DNA from: Candidatus Atribacteria bacterium
GTDB lineage: Bacteria; Atribacterota; JS1; SB-45; 34-128
Reading direction: 5' to 3'
Length of the DNA stretch: 54,954 bases
Assembly: GCA_003451675.1 (NCBI GenBank)
Contig: DMCY01000006.1
Span: 1-54,954, forward strand
Shown here: piece by piece, positions 1 to 8,339 of the stretch
Layout of the letters: each line of letters opens with the position of its first letter
Position numbering within the stretch: the first letter of the stretch is position 1
Notes under the pieces: model-generated
Told to the model about the DNA's origin: nothing
Seen by the model: the letters and a program-made list of their open reading frames with translations, nothing else
Database searches by the model: none
Translations under genes and position numbers: made by a program

Positions 1-96
1 TTCATTTAAGAAAATAGTTTTCTCTTTTTTAAGTAACTTTTGATATCGACCTCTCAATTCTCTGGTTATGTCCTTTTTCTGCCCCATAGTCAACAT
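1..96 (-). CDS. 5' end of an integrase-core transposase (truncated by window edge)
   Basis: The first 32 codons of a leftward ORF run off the window edge. It begins MLTMGQKKDITRELRGRYQK, a Lys/Arg-rich opening like the N-terminal region of integrase-core transposases that start 'KKELTKELxxRYxxxxKKEK'. GGAGG lies 9 nt before the first ATG at 96, which favours it over the in-frame ATG at 87. Two near-identical IS-end-like repeats lie upstream (175-234), consistent with an element entering from the left. The catalytic domain is outside the window, so the family is tentative. Confidence 0.5.
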   Translation of the reverse strand, partial: MLTMGQKKDITRELRGRYQKLLKKEKTIFLNE

Positions 97-174
97 TCCC
101 TTCTACCTCCTCTATATTCTAAAGATAATTTTCTATCTTTCAATATAGAGGAGATTAGGTTATAATTAAAATAA

Positions 175-234
175 TTTGGAGTACTTTTTTATATGAGGCA
201 TCGATACTATTTGGAGTACTTTTTTGATGAGGCA
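175..234. repeat. Two direct copies of an IS-end-like motif
   Basis: TTTGGAGTACTTTTTT followed by ATGAGGCA occurs at 175-200 and again at 210-234, with only the linking bases differing. They lie just upstream of the transposase start at 96 and look like transposase-binding or terminal repeats of that element. No matching inverted copy can be seen because the other end is outside the window. Confidence 0.55.
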
Positions 235-372
235 ATTCGCTATCTTGACAGTTTGTCATTTAAAAATCAAAACCGGACTGTTTTTTAATGATTTAAAGTT
301 TAAAAGTGGACTCTTCAAAAGAGCATAAAAACTGTAATAATATAGGATAAAAATATAAGGAGGTCCTATATT

Positions 373-516
373 ATGGAACAGTTGCATAAGAAGTTCACCG
401 ACTCCCAGGTTAAAGCAAGCAATCATGATAATCATGAAATAAAAAAATTACAGATACAGATAGCTAAGCTTGAGCAGATGATCGGGAAACTAACTTATGA
501 AACCTTTTTGATATAG
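373..516 (+). pseudogene. Chimeric transposase remnant, 47 codons
   Basis: A short ORF follows a good ribosome-binding site (GGAGG at 359-363). Its first part (MEQLHKKFTDSQVK) looks like the start of a helix-turn-helix transposase. Its second part (KKLQIQIAKLEQMIGKLTYE) looks like the coiled-coil tail of an IS3-family OrfA. The two halves appear joined by deletion. It is followed directly by an IS3 OrfB remnant, so it is read as IS debris rather than a working gene. Confidence 0.5.
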
Positions 517-518
517 CT

Positions 519-751
519 GAAAAGATTTCTTATTTTATAGAAGATGTGTATAGTAAGAAGAGGTTGCATTCATCTTTGGGCTATCGAATCCAAAAGAATA
601 TAAGAAATTATTTGTAAAGAATTGCTCTCAGGAATGCATTATGGCTAAGACCGAAGGAGTCTATCTTGAGGGGTTCACTCCAATGCATGACCAGTTTTTT
701 AATTCAAATTGTAAACACTATTCAAAATTAGTACATATTAAAACTGTTTAA
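519..751 (+). pseudogene. IS3-family OrfB C-terminal remnant
   Basis: Translation gives ISYFIEDVYSKKRLHSSLGY, the characteristic end of the IS3 OrfB integrase domain ('YNxxRxHSSLGYxxPxEF'). A frameshift just after this motif (about 590) separates it from the continuing PKEYKKLF reading. Everything upstream of the motif, including the DDE catalytic residues, is missing. The gene is dead; only the 3' end of the element remains. Confidence 0.7.
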
Positions 752-800
752 AAAGTATTTTTGGAATAATTATTTTTATTAAATTTTACTATATAAGGCT

Positions 801-851
801 AAATGAAGCCATCTTATCTTTTTTAAAACAAAGATAAGATGGCTTCATTTT
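801..851 (-). terminator. Rho-independent terminator, likely bidirectional
   Basis: AATGAAGCCATCTTATCTT at 802-820 pairs perfectly with its reverse complement at 831-849 around a 10-nt loop. A/T runs flank the stem on both sides. It lies 30 nt past the nhaC stop and would end the leftward lysine-riboswitch transcript; it also shields that operon from the IS debris on the left. Confidence 0.85.
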
Positions 852-880
852 GAATTATTCATTACAGAACTAAATATACT

Positions 881-2560
881 TTAAACTTCTTCCGCTTTCT
901 TCACTTTAAGTTCAGGCAGAGGAAAGGAAATTCCCGCTGATTTTGCAGATATCGATGAAAATAGGTAAAGCAGAATTCCTACTAATATTATCCCTAAAGG
1001 TAATACCAAAGCTACTGACATTCCAGTTCCTGCCAGGATATAGCCCAATATAGCAACTCCTGCGGCAGTGAGGGCATAAGGTATCTGAGTCTTAACATGA
1101 TCTATATGATCAGAACCAGAGAACATTGAAGACATTATAGTAGTATCAGAAAGCGGTGAACAATGATCTCCCATAACCGAACCGGTCAACACTGCAGATA
1201 TGCCCAAAGGTAAAGGTACGCCCAAAGCTAAAGCTAAAGGAATAGCAATAGGCATAGCTATAGCCATGGTCCCCCAGGAAGTACCGGTAGAAAAAGAAAT
1301 AACATTACAGATTAAAAACATAACCATAGGTAGTAAAATTGGAGAGATAACTCCTTTGGCGGCATTTACTACATAAGGAGCAGTTCCGATACCGTCACAA
1401 ACACTACCTATTGACCAGGCGGAAATTAAAATCAAGTTAGCCAGAACCATCATCTTGGCTCCGTCTATAAAGGCGTCCATCATATCAGCTAAAGTTCCAA
1501 TCCCCTGGGCTTTATACATTAATATAGCTGTGATTACAGCAAACATAGCTCCCCATAAAAGGGCGGTCATAGCATCCGCATCAGAAATTGCGGCAGTAAA
1601 TGATTCAGCGGAAGTACCTCCACCAGTCCACCACATTCCAAATATACTAACTGCCACCAGTACCACAATAGGCACTACCATATTTGCAGTCTTCTGGGGT
1701 ACATCTTCTAATACTTTTAATTTGCTTCCGCCGGAAAGCGGGGTTGCTCCGTCTGCAAATACTTTGCCAGTAGTCCTTGTTCGATGTTCAGCTTTTAACA
1801 TAGGTCCATAATCTCTTTGAGACAAGGCAATAGCAAGGACTAATATTATAGCAAAGATACTGTAGAATCGATAAGGTATTGATTGTAAAAAGATGGTGTA
1901 AGGAGTTAAAGATACCGAAGTGCCTTCTATAGCATCGCCAATAAGCCCCACCTCATACCCAACCCACGTAGAAATTAGAGCTAAAGAAGCTACCGGTGCA
2001 GCTGTGGAATCGACAATGTAAGAGAATTTTTCTCGAGAAATCCCCAATTTATCGGTTACTGGCATAAAGGCATTACCTACTATTGCAGTATTAGCATAAT
2101 CATCAAAGAAAATTATTAATCCAAATAGCCAAGCAGTAAATTGCCCGCCACGAGCAGTTTTTACTTTATCAGTTATACTTTTAACAAAGGCTTGAGCACC
2201 GCCAGAAAGATAGATTAAACCGATAAGCCCACCGATTACGAAGTCAAATAGTAAGATAGTAGCATTCCAACTATCAGCAGTATTTTCTACCAGATAACCT
2301 AAAGTCTTAGTAACACCGCCTATGGGATTCCAACCTGTCAGAATGGTAGCACCTACCCATATACCTATAAAAAGAGAAGCTAAAACTTGTTTAGTTAAAA
2401 AACAAAGAACAATAGCTACCAATGGTGGTAATAAAGATAAAAAACCATAACTTGCTGCAGTTTCTTCTTCTGCAGCCCAGACTATACCAGATAAGGCAAA
2501 GAAAATAAATATTAACAAAGTCAATAACAATGCATTTTTGTACTTGTTCCAATGATACAT
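881..2560 (-). CDS. NhaC-family antiporter, possible lysine transporter
   Basis: This 559-residue integral membrane protein has a signal-like first helix and many hydrophobic segments, as expected for the NhaC family. Family marks include GDHCSPLSDTTIMSS near residue 475 and FFDDYANTAIVGNAFMPV near 150. NhaC proteins exchange Na+ and H+, but members under lysine riboswitches are considered lysine transporters. It is the last gene of a leftward unit that begins with a lysine riboswitch at 6893-7067, so lysine or a related amino acid is a reasonable substrate here. AAGGAGAG precedes the ATG. A strong hairpin terminator follows 30 nt after the stop. Substrate is inferred from context only. Confidence 0.85.
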   Translation of the reverse strand: MYHWNKYKNALLLTLLIFIFFALSGIVWAAEEETAASYGFLSLLPPLVAIVLCFLTKQVLASLFIGIWVGATILTGWNPIGGVTKTLGYLVENTADSWNATILLFDFVIGGLIGLIYLSGGAQAFVKSITDKVKTARGGQFTAWLFGLIIFFDDYANTAIVGNAFMPVTDKLGISREKFSYIVDSTAAPVASLALISTWVGYEVGLIGDAIEGTSVSLTPYTIFLQSIPYRFYSIFAIILVLAIALSQRDYGPMLKAEHRTRTTGKVFADGATPLSGGSKLKVLEDVPQKTANMVVPIVVLVAVSIFGMWWTGGGTSAESFTAAISDADAMTALLWGAMFAVITAILMYKAQGIGTLADMMDAFIDGAKMMVLANLILISAWSIGSVCDGIGTAPYVVNAAKGVISPILLPMVMFLICNVISFSTGTSWGTMAIAMPIAIPLALALGVPLPLGISAVLTGSVMGDHCSPLSDTTIMSSMFSGSDHIDHVKTQIPYALTAAGVAILGYILAGTGMSVALVLPLGIILVGILLYLFSSISAKSAGISFPLPELKVKKAEEV

Positions 2561-2649
2561 TTTTTAATTCACTCTCCTTATTTAAAAATAATATTTTATC
2601 TATGACTTAGCTGCAGCTAATCTGTTAAGTTTTTTTTAAACCTTCTACG

Positions 2650-3975
2650 TCACCTCCTGTTCTTAATTTTTTGACTCAAGACTTCCTCCAAATTCGGCCT
2701 ACCAATTTCCTGCAAATCATATTTTACTCTTACTGATTTCTTATTAATTTTGATAATTCGGGACAAATTAATAGGGGTACCAATAATTACCATGTCGCAA
2801 TCAACAGCATTTATAGTATCTTCCAGTTCCTGAATCTGTTTTTTCCCATACCCCATTGCAGGCAATAATGTCCCTATTCCAGGATATTTTGTATAAGTAT
2901 CTTTGATAGTCCCCACTGCGTAAGGGCGGGGATCTATAATCTCTTTTGCGCCAAACTTTTGAGCAGCCACCACTCCGGCACCATATTTCATCTCGCCATG
3001 AGTCAAAGTAGGACCGTCCTCTACTACCAGGACTCTTTTACCTCTAATAAATTCAGGATGGTCTACAGTTAAAGGAGAAGCAGCGTCTACCACTATTGCA
3101 TTCGGGGCTAATTTATGAATATTCTCTCTTAGTAAATTTATTTTATCCGGATTAGCAGTATCTATTTTATTAATTACTACAACATCCGCCATTCTGAGAT
3201 TAGCCTCTCCGGGATAATAAGTCATTTCGTGTCCTGCTCGGTGGGGATCAGTTACTACAATATGTAAATCCGGTTGATAAAAAGGTAAGTCGTTATTTCC
3301 TCCATCCCAGACAATTATATCCACATCTTTTTCGGCTCTGGTTAATATTTCTTGATAATCTACTCCGGCATAAAGGATGTTACCTCTATCCAGATGGGGT
3401 TCATATTCTTCTCTTTCTTCAATAGTACAATTATAACGATCTAAATCAGCATAGGTCTCATATCTTTGCCAGATTTGCTCTCTAAGGTCACCATAGGGCA
3501 TAGGATGCCTGATTACGGCAATTTTGTAGCCTATCTCCTTTAATATTTCGCTAACCTTACGAGTAGTTTGACTTTTCCCGCAACCGGTGCGAACAGCACA
3601 TATTGATACTACCGGAACCTTAGACTTTAACATAGTGTTCTTTGGTCCCATTAATCTAAAGTCAGCTCCACTCGCTAACACGATTGATGCTTTATCCATA
3701 ACATACTGATGGAGAAGATCACTATAAGCTAAAATTACCTGGTCTATCTGTTTTTCCCTTATTAAATCGGGTAATTCTTCTTCTGAATATATGGAAATAC
3801 CTTCAGGATATAAAGGGCCGGAAAGTTCAACAGGATACTTTCTATCAGCGATATCCGGGATTTGAGTAGCAGTGAAAGCAACTACCTCGTAACCTGAATT
3901 ATTTCTAAAATATACATTGAAATTGTGAAAATCTCTCCCAGCAGCTCCCATTATGATGACTTTAATTTTACTCAC
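2650..3975 (-). CDS. Cyclic 2,3-diphosphoglycerate synthetase-like P-loop protein
   Basis: This 441-residue protein has an N-terminal Rossmann-like part (MGAAGRDFHNFNVYF) and a P-loop AVRTGCGKSQTTRKV near residue 130. Further GTPase-type segments follow: VVINKID near 265 (NKxD-like) and VVEDGPTLTHGEM near 320. It matches the family annotated as cyclic 2,3-diphosphoglycerate synthetase or predicted GTPase (COG2403). In bacteria that do not make cDPG the role is unknown, and genes of this family often lie near carbamate kinase and nitrogen-compound catabolism. Here it sits between a class III aminotransferase and NhaC, 89-nt and 88-nt gaps, in the lysine-riboswitch unit. The enzyme assignment should be read as family only. 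Confidence 0.75.
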   Translation of the reverse strand: MSKIKVIIMGAAGRDFHNFNVYFRNNSGYEVVAFTATQIPDIADRKYPVELSGPLYPEGISIYSEEELPDLIREKQIDQVILAYSDLLHQYVMDKASIVLASGADFRLMGPKNTMLKSKVPVVSICAVRTGCGKSQTTRKVSEILKEIGYKIAVIRHPMPYGDLREQIWQRYETYADLDRYNCTIEEREEYEPHLDRGNILYAGVDYQEILTRAEKDVDIIVWDGGNNDLPFYQPDLHIVVTDPHRAGHEMTYYPGEANLRMADVVVINKIDTANPDKINLLRENIHKLAPNAIVVDAASPLTVDHPEFIRGKRVLVVEDGPTLTHGEMKYGAGVVAAQKFGAKEIIDPRPYAVGTIKDTYTKYPGIGTLLPAMGYGKKQIQELEDTINAVDCDMVIIGTPINLSRIIKINKKSVRVKYDLQEIGRPNLEEVLSQKIKNRR

Positions 3976-4063
3976 AAAAAATTCCTCCTCTAATACTATT
4001 TTATTTATTCGACAAAACTTTCAAAATTCCTCTTTTTTTCATCTATTTTTTTAATTTTTTTTA

Positions 4064-5368
4064 TCACACCTTAGCTACTGCCTTCTCCAATACGTCTAAG
4101 GCCTTATCTAACTGCTCATCGGTAATCTCTAGGGAGACTAACATTCTAAGAAGGTTTTTATTGATTCCGGCAGTGGCAATAAATACTCCGTTCTTTATGC
4201 ATTCCTGAACAATCCGGGTTGTTTCCTGAGGGGCCGGTTCTTTAGTTTTTTGGTCTTTTACCAATTCTACAGCCATCATCGCTCCTATACCACGAATCTC
4301 TCCTATTAGTGAATATTTATCCTTCATCTTAAGGAACCGCTCTTTTAATTTTTCTCCGATCTTTAGAGCTCGGTCTAAGAGGTGCTCTTCTTCGATAATC
4401 TTTATCACCTCCAGGGCTGCCCGGCAGGCTACCGGGTTACCTACATAGGTTCCTCCGATACATCCTCCGGGGAGGGTATCGGTGATCTCTTTTTTGGCGA
4501 TCACTGCCGAAAGAGGCAGACCGGCAGCTAAAGATTTAGCCAAACAGATAAGGTCTGGTTCTATACCCCAATTTTCTATGGCAAAAAACCTTCCGGTTCG
4601 GCCTATACCACTTTGAATCTCATCGATTACCAGTAACATACTATATTTATTAGTTAGTTTTCTTAAGTATTCTAAAAATCCCTTCTGAGGGACATTAAAC
4701 CCTCCTTCTCCCTGGATAGGTTCGACCACTATAGCGGCCACGGAGTCGGGGGTAACGGTATTTATTAGTACCTTTTCAAAATCCTCTATGTTAGTTACAG
4801 GATTAGAAGAACTCGGGAAGGGTAGTCGGTATATTTCGGGGGCAAAGGGTCCGAAGTGGTACTTGTAGGGCATAGCCTTATGGGTCATGGTCATAGTAAG
4901 TAAGGTGCGGCCGTGGAAAGCGTTTTCAAAGACGATGATAGCCGGTCTTTTGGTATAGGCCCGGGCAATCTTTACCGCATTTTCTACTGCTTCTGCACCG
5001 GAGTTAAAAAAGGCAGCTGCTTTGGGAGTATTCCCGGGGGCCAACTTTACCAGTTTCTCAGCCAGTTCTACTAGAGATTCATAGGGGACAGCGGTGAAAT
5101 CGGTATGCAGATACTTTTCTGCCTGGTCTTTAACTGCGGCTACCACTTTCTTATGGGTATGTCCTACGGCCAGACATCCCCACCCTCCGGTAAGGTCGAT
5201 AAACTGATTACCGTCTACATCAGTAACCAATGCTCCCTCACCATGGGCAATATAACAGGGAGAAAGGGAGCTACCCATCGGTTTAGCGATATATTTTTCT
5301 CTTCTTTTGGCAATTTTTTTAGACTTTGGCCCGGGTAAACTGGTTTTAAGGGAAATGAATTTGGTCAT
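4064..5368 (-). CDS. Class III PLP aminotransferase (GabT/ArgD/LysN-like)
   Basis: The 434-residue protein carries the full class III (ornithine/4-aminobutyrate) signature. HGRTLLTMTMTHK is the phosphate-cup region, VVEPIQGEGGF precedes the cofactor Asp motif LLVIDEIQSGIGRTG, and LAKSLAAGLPLSAVI contains the Schiff-base Lys near residue 278. Length is normal. Such enzymes move omega- or alpha-amino groups from GABA, ornithine, lysine or 2-aminoadipate. Placement behind a lysine riboswitch and a saccharopine-dehydrogenase-like gene favours lysine, 2-aminoadipate or 2-aminoadipate semialdehyde as substrate, but sequence alone does not decide. Codon use is noticeably more GC-rich than in neighbours. 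Confidence 0.85.
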   Translation of the reverse strand: MTKFISLKTSLPGPKSKKIAKRREKYIAKPMGSSLSPCYIAHGEGALVTDVDGNQFIDLTGGWGCLAVGHTHKKVVAAVKDQAEKYLHTDFTAVPYESLVELAEKLVKLAPGNTPKAAAFFNSGAEAVENAVKIARAYTKRPAIIVFENAFHGRTLLTMTMTHKAMPYKYHFGPFAPEIYRLPFPSSSNPVTNIEDFEKVLINTVTPDSVAAIVVEPIQGEGGFNVPQKGFLEYLRKLTNKYSMLLVIDEIQSGIGRTGRFFAIENWGIEPDLICLAKSLAAGLPLSAVIAKKEITDTLPGGCIGGTYVGNPVACRAALEVIKIIEEEHLLDRALKIGEKLKERFLKMKDKYSLIGEIRGIGAMMAVELVKDQKTKEPAPQETTRIVQECIKNGVFIATAGINKNLLRMLVSLEITDEQLDKALDVLEKAVAKV

Positions 5369-5467
5369 GTAATTGTGTCTCCTTTAATTTTATATTTAAA
5401 TTCAATAAAATAATTTTCCAAAATTCACAGTATATTATTTTTAAATAACTACCTTATTTAAATCTTA

Positions 5468-6712
5468 TTATATCTTCTTGGAAACCTCAAGTATATTTAT
5501 CTTTCTCCTCTTCAACTCTTCCAAGAAGTTTTCATAAATTTTCCCTTCTATAGCATCTTCGGGAGCTACTATCCCTTTCCTGGTTATCTCTCCTTTTCCC
5601 AACATTACTGTGGCAATAGCTTCCGGGAAAGCGGTAACTCTCCCCATGGCAGAAATACCATTTTCAGTATCTGCTTCTTCCCACATATAATAATCAATCC
5701 TCATCTTCCGGCCATCTTTCATCCCGGTAACCGTATTCCACATTACACAGACATCAGTTTCACTCTCTAATGGTTGAAGTTTGGGAGTCATTACATGGGA
5801 TAAAAATTCACGAGGAGATATCTTTATTCCTTTAAATTCTATCTGGGTAGAATTTAACATCCCACATTCCTTTAATACTTTCGCTCCCTCCCAATGACCC
5901 GGCCAACGGATAGTTTTTTCCGCACATTCTTTAAGTTGTGCTCTCGTATAAAGAAAGCTGGGCATTCCCGGAGTAATAGCACAGGCTAATTCCTCATCTT
6001 TTCCTAACTGGTTAAATCGAAATTTTTCAAGATCATCCATTGCGTTTGCTTCTACAATTTTACCATTTTTAATTACATCTACCTTAATCATATATTCTCT
6101 TAATACATGCTCAAAAGCCCAGGTGATCATATATTTCAAGGGATGTTTGTGGGCAAATTCTTTAGCCGGAACACCTCCACATCTGGCTATAGCCGATTCT
6201 GCCTGGTCCATTTTCTTGATACCTTCACCTAAAGTAATATTAGTTAATCCGGGGGCAAAACCCATTCCATCAATAAAGGTTACTCCATTTTTTATTGCTT
6301 TTTGGTGAAGTGATTCTCCGTATTCATCCAAGGTCATCCCATTGGGAATTTCTAAACCTTCAACCTCGTATTTATCCGGTTTCCTATGATATTCTTCTAA
6401 TATATCCACAATATTTAGTCCAGCGTCAATAGCCATATCCACCACTTTATAACTACACTTTCTGTTGGGTAAGGTAATGGCGCCTACATCATATTTTTCC
6501 ATTAATTTCGTGGTTTCTTTACGATTATTTACATCAATAGTATGGAGCACTATCTTATCACTGTTTATCCATTTTTTAGTCTTTTCCAGTGTATTCTCTC
6601 TCCTACCGGTAATTCCTATAATTCCTACTTCTCCAACTTTGTTATTTTTGGCTAAATCCCAGGCAACAGCAGAACCCATCTTTCCCGAGCCTCCGAAAAC
6701 TAAAACCTTCAT
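5468..6712 (-). CDS. Saccharopine dehydrogenase-family oxidoreductase
   Basis: A 414-residue protein opening with the nucleotide-binding loop GGSGKMGSAVAWDLAKN at residue 7. The central and C-terminal parts fit the saccharopine reductase/lysine 6-dehydrogenase fold (for example FIDGMGFAPGLTNITLGEGI near 150). It is the first gene after the lysine riboswitch and its attenuator hairpin, about 110 nt downstream of the hairpin, which ties it to lysine metabolism. Possible reactions are saccharopine formation or cleavage, or lysine 6-dehydrogenation. A paralogue with a different opening lies upstream at 7181-8317; the two are clearly divergent rather than recent duplicates. Confidence 0.8.
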   Translation of the reverse strand: MKVLVFGGSGKMGSAVAWDLAKNNKVGEVGIIGITGRRENTLEKTKKWINSDKIVLHTIDVNNRKETTKLMEKYDVGAITLPNRKCSYKVVDMAIDAGLNIVDILEEYHRKPDKYEVEGLEIPNGMTLDEYGESLHQKAIKNGVTFIDGMGFAPGLTNITLGEGIKKMDQAESAIARCGGVPAKEFAHKHPLKYMITWAFEHVLREYMIKVDVIKNGKIVEANAMDDLEKFRFNQLGKDEELACAITPGMPSFLYTRAQLKECAEKTIRWPGHWEGAKVLKECGMLNSTQIEFKGIKISPREFLSHVMTPKLQPLESETDVCVMWNTVTGMKDGRKMRIDYYMWEEADTENGISAMGRVTAFPEAIATVMLGKGEITRKGIVAPEDAIEGKIYENFLEELKRRKINILEVSKKI

Positions 6713-6823
6713 ATGTTCTTCCTCCTTCTTTGGTTACTTAGTTAACCCGTTAGTTAATTTTTACAAGATAAGTTGTAAGCCTATCTGATAAAAAAATATC
6801 ATTTGAAAACATCTACAAAATGA

Positions 6824-6863
6824 AATAGGCAATTAATGATAGAGTCTTCATTAATTGCCTATT
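6824..6863 (-). terminator. Attenuator hairpin of the lysine riboswitch
   Basis: A 16-bp perfect stem (AATAGGCAATTAATGA with TCATTAATTGCCTATT, 8-nt loop) lies 29 nt downstream of the aptamer on the minus strand and is followed by a T-rich tract. An alternative pairing is visible: GGTAGAGT just 3' of the aptamer (about 6886-6893) can pair with ACTCTATC, which covers the hairpin loop and the start of its 3' arm. With TTAA pairing across a one-base bulge this would also invade the last bases of P1, giving an antiterminator. This fits lysine-dependent termination, although the overlap with P1 is small. Confidence 0.8.
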
Positions 6864-6892
6864 ATTTCCCCTTTTTAGATGAAGTACTCTAC

Positions 6893-7067
6893 CTTAAGGC
6901 AGCGCTCCATCTAAATCCGGGGTCGGATTTGATGACAGTCTTATAGTTATTCACTATAAGCCCAGCAAAAAAATTTAATATAACCTTTTTGCTTCGGCGG
7001 AAATACCTTTCAAGATGAATTAATTTTTTTCACCTTTACTCATTATTATCCGCGCCTCTACCTTGCA
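6893..7067 (-). promoter_or_regulatory. Lysine riboswitch (L-box) aptamer
   Basis: Read on the minus strand, the conserved blocks of the L-box appear in order: AAGGTAGAGGCGCGG, then CGCCGAAGC, TGCTGGGC, GACTGTCAT, and finally GGAGCGCTGCCTT. P1 forms between AAGGTAG (5') and CTGCCTT (3'); AGCAAAAA and TTTTTTTGCT form another helix; ATCCGACCCCGGAT closes a further one. All core motifs are present, so the aptamer looks functional. It precedes an attenuator hairpin and the saccharopine-dehydrogenase-like gene starting at 6712, making lysine the sensed ligand for the leftward unit ending at nhaC. Confidence 0.95.
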
Positions 7068-7073
7068 TTGTTT

Positions 7074-7101
7074 TAAATACAAGTAAATATTAATTTGTAA
7101 A
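7074..7101 (-). promoter_or_regulatory. Candidate sigma-A promoter of the riboswitch transcript
   Basis: On the minus strand TTTACA (7096-7101) and TATTTA (7074-7079) are separated by 16 nt. Transcription would start near 7067, exactly at the 5' strand of the riboswitch P1 helix, which supports the call. The region is AT-rich so chance matches are possible. Confidence 0.45.
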
Positions 7102-7180
7102 AATTATTTTAGTTGACTTAAATAATTAAATTACCACCTCCTCATTAATTTGACATTGAGTAATTTGCCAATTAATTAAA

Positions 7181-8317
7181 TTATATCTCAACTATATTTT
7201 CTTTATAAAATACATTTCTTTTTTCTAATTCTTTCATTTCTTTTTTATATACTTTGCGTTCTCTCCCTATATATTCTGGCGGACAGACTCCTGGGCATTT
7301 GAATTCTCCTTGAGCAACCAACCTGGCCATAATCGCACAGGGAAACCCGGTAGCGCGAGACATAGAAGTAGCTTTTTCATTCTTGTCGTAATAATCCAAT
7401 AAATCATAGGTATATCTTAATTCTTTCCCTTCTTTTTTCCCCTGAACAATTACCTGCATAACGGTTAGCTCTTCTTCCCCTTCTTCTAATTCCCATTTAG
7501 GGAAGAGGAGCTTAGAGGTAAGGTCTATGGGTTTAACTTTTGCTCCTCCTACTTCTATAGGTATATCACTGAAAAATCCGGTTTCTCTAAACATCCGCAT
7601 CTTTTCAGCATAACCCGGATAACGCAAGGTCTTCTCTTTCATAGAAGGGATTTTAAGAGTATAAAGTAAGCTACGAAGTCCATCAGTATTAAAGGCCTCT
7701 AAAGTTCCAATCTTGGGTAAATCAACCAATTCCAAATCAGAAAGAGCAGGTTTTTCTACAATTTTTCCTCCTTCTATTAATCTTGCCGGTCTTATATATT
7801 CTTCTATAACATCTTTGGGAGACCAGGCAATCTTGTATTCATAAGGCCATTCCCTTATCACCGGAAGCCCTCCTACTAAAATAGTAGCACTTTCAGTTTC
7901 GTCTAACAGGCTATTGATATAACCTACAATCATATGACTCATTCCGGGGGCAACTCCCATATCCACTACGGCGGTAACCTTTCTCTCTTTGGCAAGTTCA
8001 TCCAAACTCAAAGTATCTTCAGCCATAAAAGATATATCGACTATGTTCTTGCCGGCTTCAATAACTGACCGTAACATATTAAATCCTAAAAATCCCGGGA
8101 CGGCACCGATTACTATATCTTTATCAGCAACTATCTTTTTGATAGCTTTCGAATCAGATAAATTTGCCTTTACTCCTTGTATGCCTGCCTCTTTAGCTAA
8201 TTTCTCTAATTTTTTCTCATCAATATCTGCTACAGTTACTTGAAAATCTTTATCTTTTGCCAAATCTTTGGCAATTAATCCACCTACCAAACCACAACCC
8301 AGCACTATTGCTTTCAT
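7181..8317 (-). CDS. Saccharopine dehydrogenase / lysine 6-dehydrogenase-like oxidoreductase
   Basis: A 378-residue NAD(P)-dependent enzyme beginning MKAIVLGCGLVGGLIAKDL, a classic GxGxxG Rossmann loop, with the acidic VTVADIDEKKL strand end at about residue 30 that suggests NAD preference. AVVDMGVAPGMSHMIVGYI near 117 is typical of the family. The compact length resembles lysine 6-dehydrogenases (about 385 residues) as well as bacterial saccharopine-reductase-like proteins. It follows the MmgE/PrpD gene by 22 nt and precedes the riboswitch promoter, so it belongs to the organic-acid cluster and is not under the riboswitch. Substrate unknown; lysine, 2-aminoadipate semialdehyde or a related amino acid is inferred. 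Confidence 0.75.
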   Translation of the reverse strand: MKAIVLGCGLVGGLIAKDLAKDKDFQVTVADIDEKKLEKLAKEAGIQGVKANLSDSKAIKKIVADKDIVIGAVPGFLGFNMLRSVIEAGKNIVDISFMAEDTLSLDELAKERKVTAVVDMGVAPGMSHMIVGYINSLLDETESATILVGGLPVIREWPYEYKIAWSPKDVIEEYIRPARLIEGGKIVEKPALSDLELVDLPKIGTLEAFNTDGLRSLLYTLKIPSMKEKTLRYPGYAEKMRMFRETGFFSDIPIEVGGAKVKPIDLTSKLLFPKWELEEGEEELTVMQVIVQGKKEGKELRYTYDLLDYYDKNEKATSMSRATGFPCAIMARLVAQGEFKCPGVCPPEYIGRERKVYKKEMKELEKRNVFYKENIVEI

Positions 8318-8339
8318 ATTACTACCTTTCTATTGTTAT

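Noticed and set aside
1455..1811. Long plus-strand open frame inside nhaC
   Set aside because: It is antisense to a well-conserved membrane protein and has no recognisable domain or ribosome-binding site; treated as a shadow.
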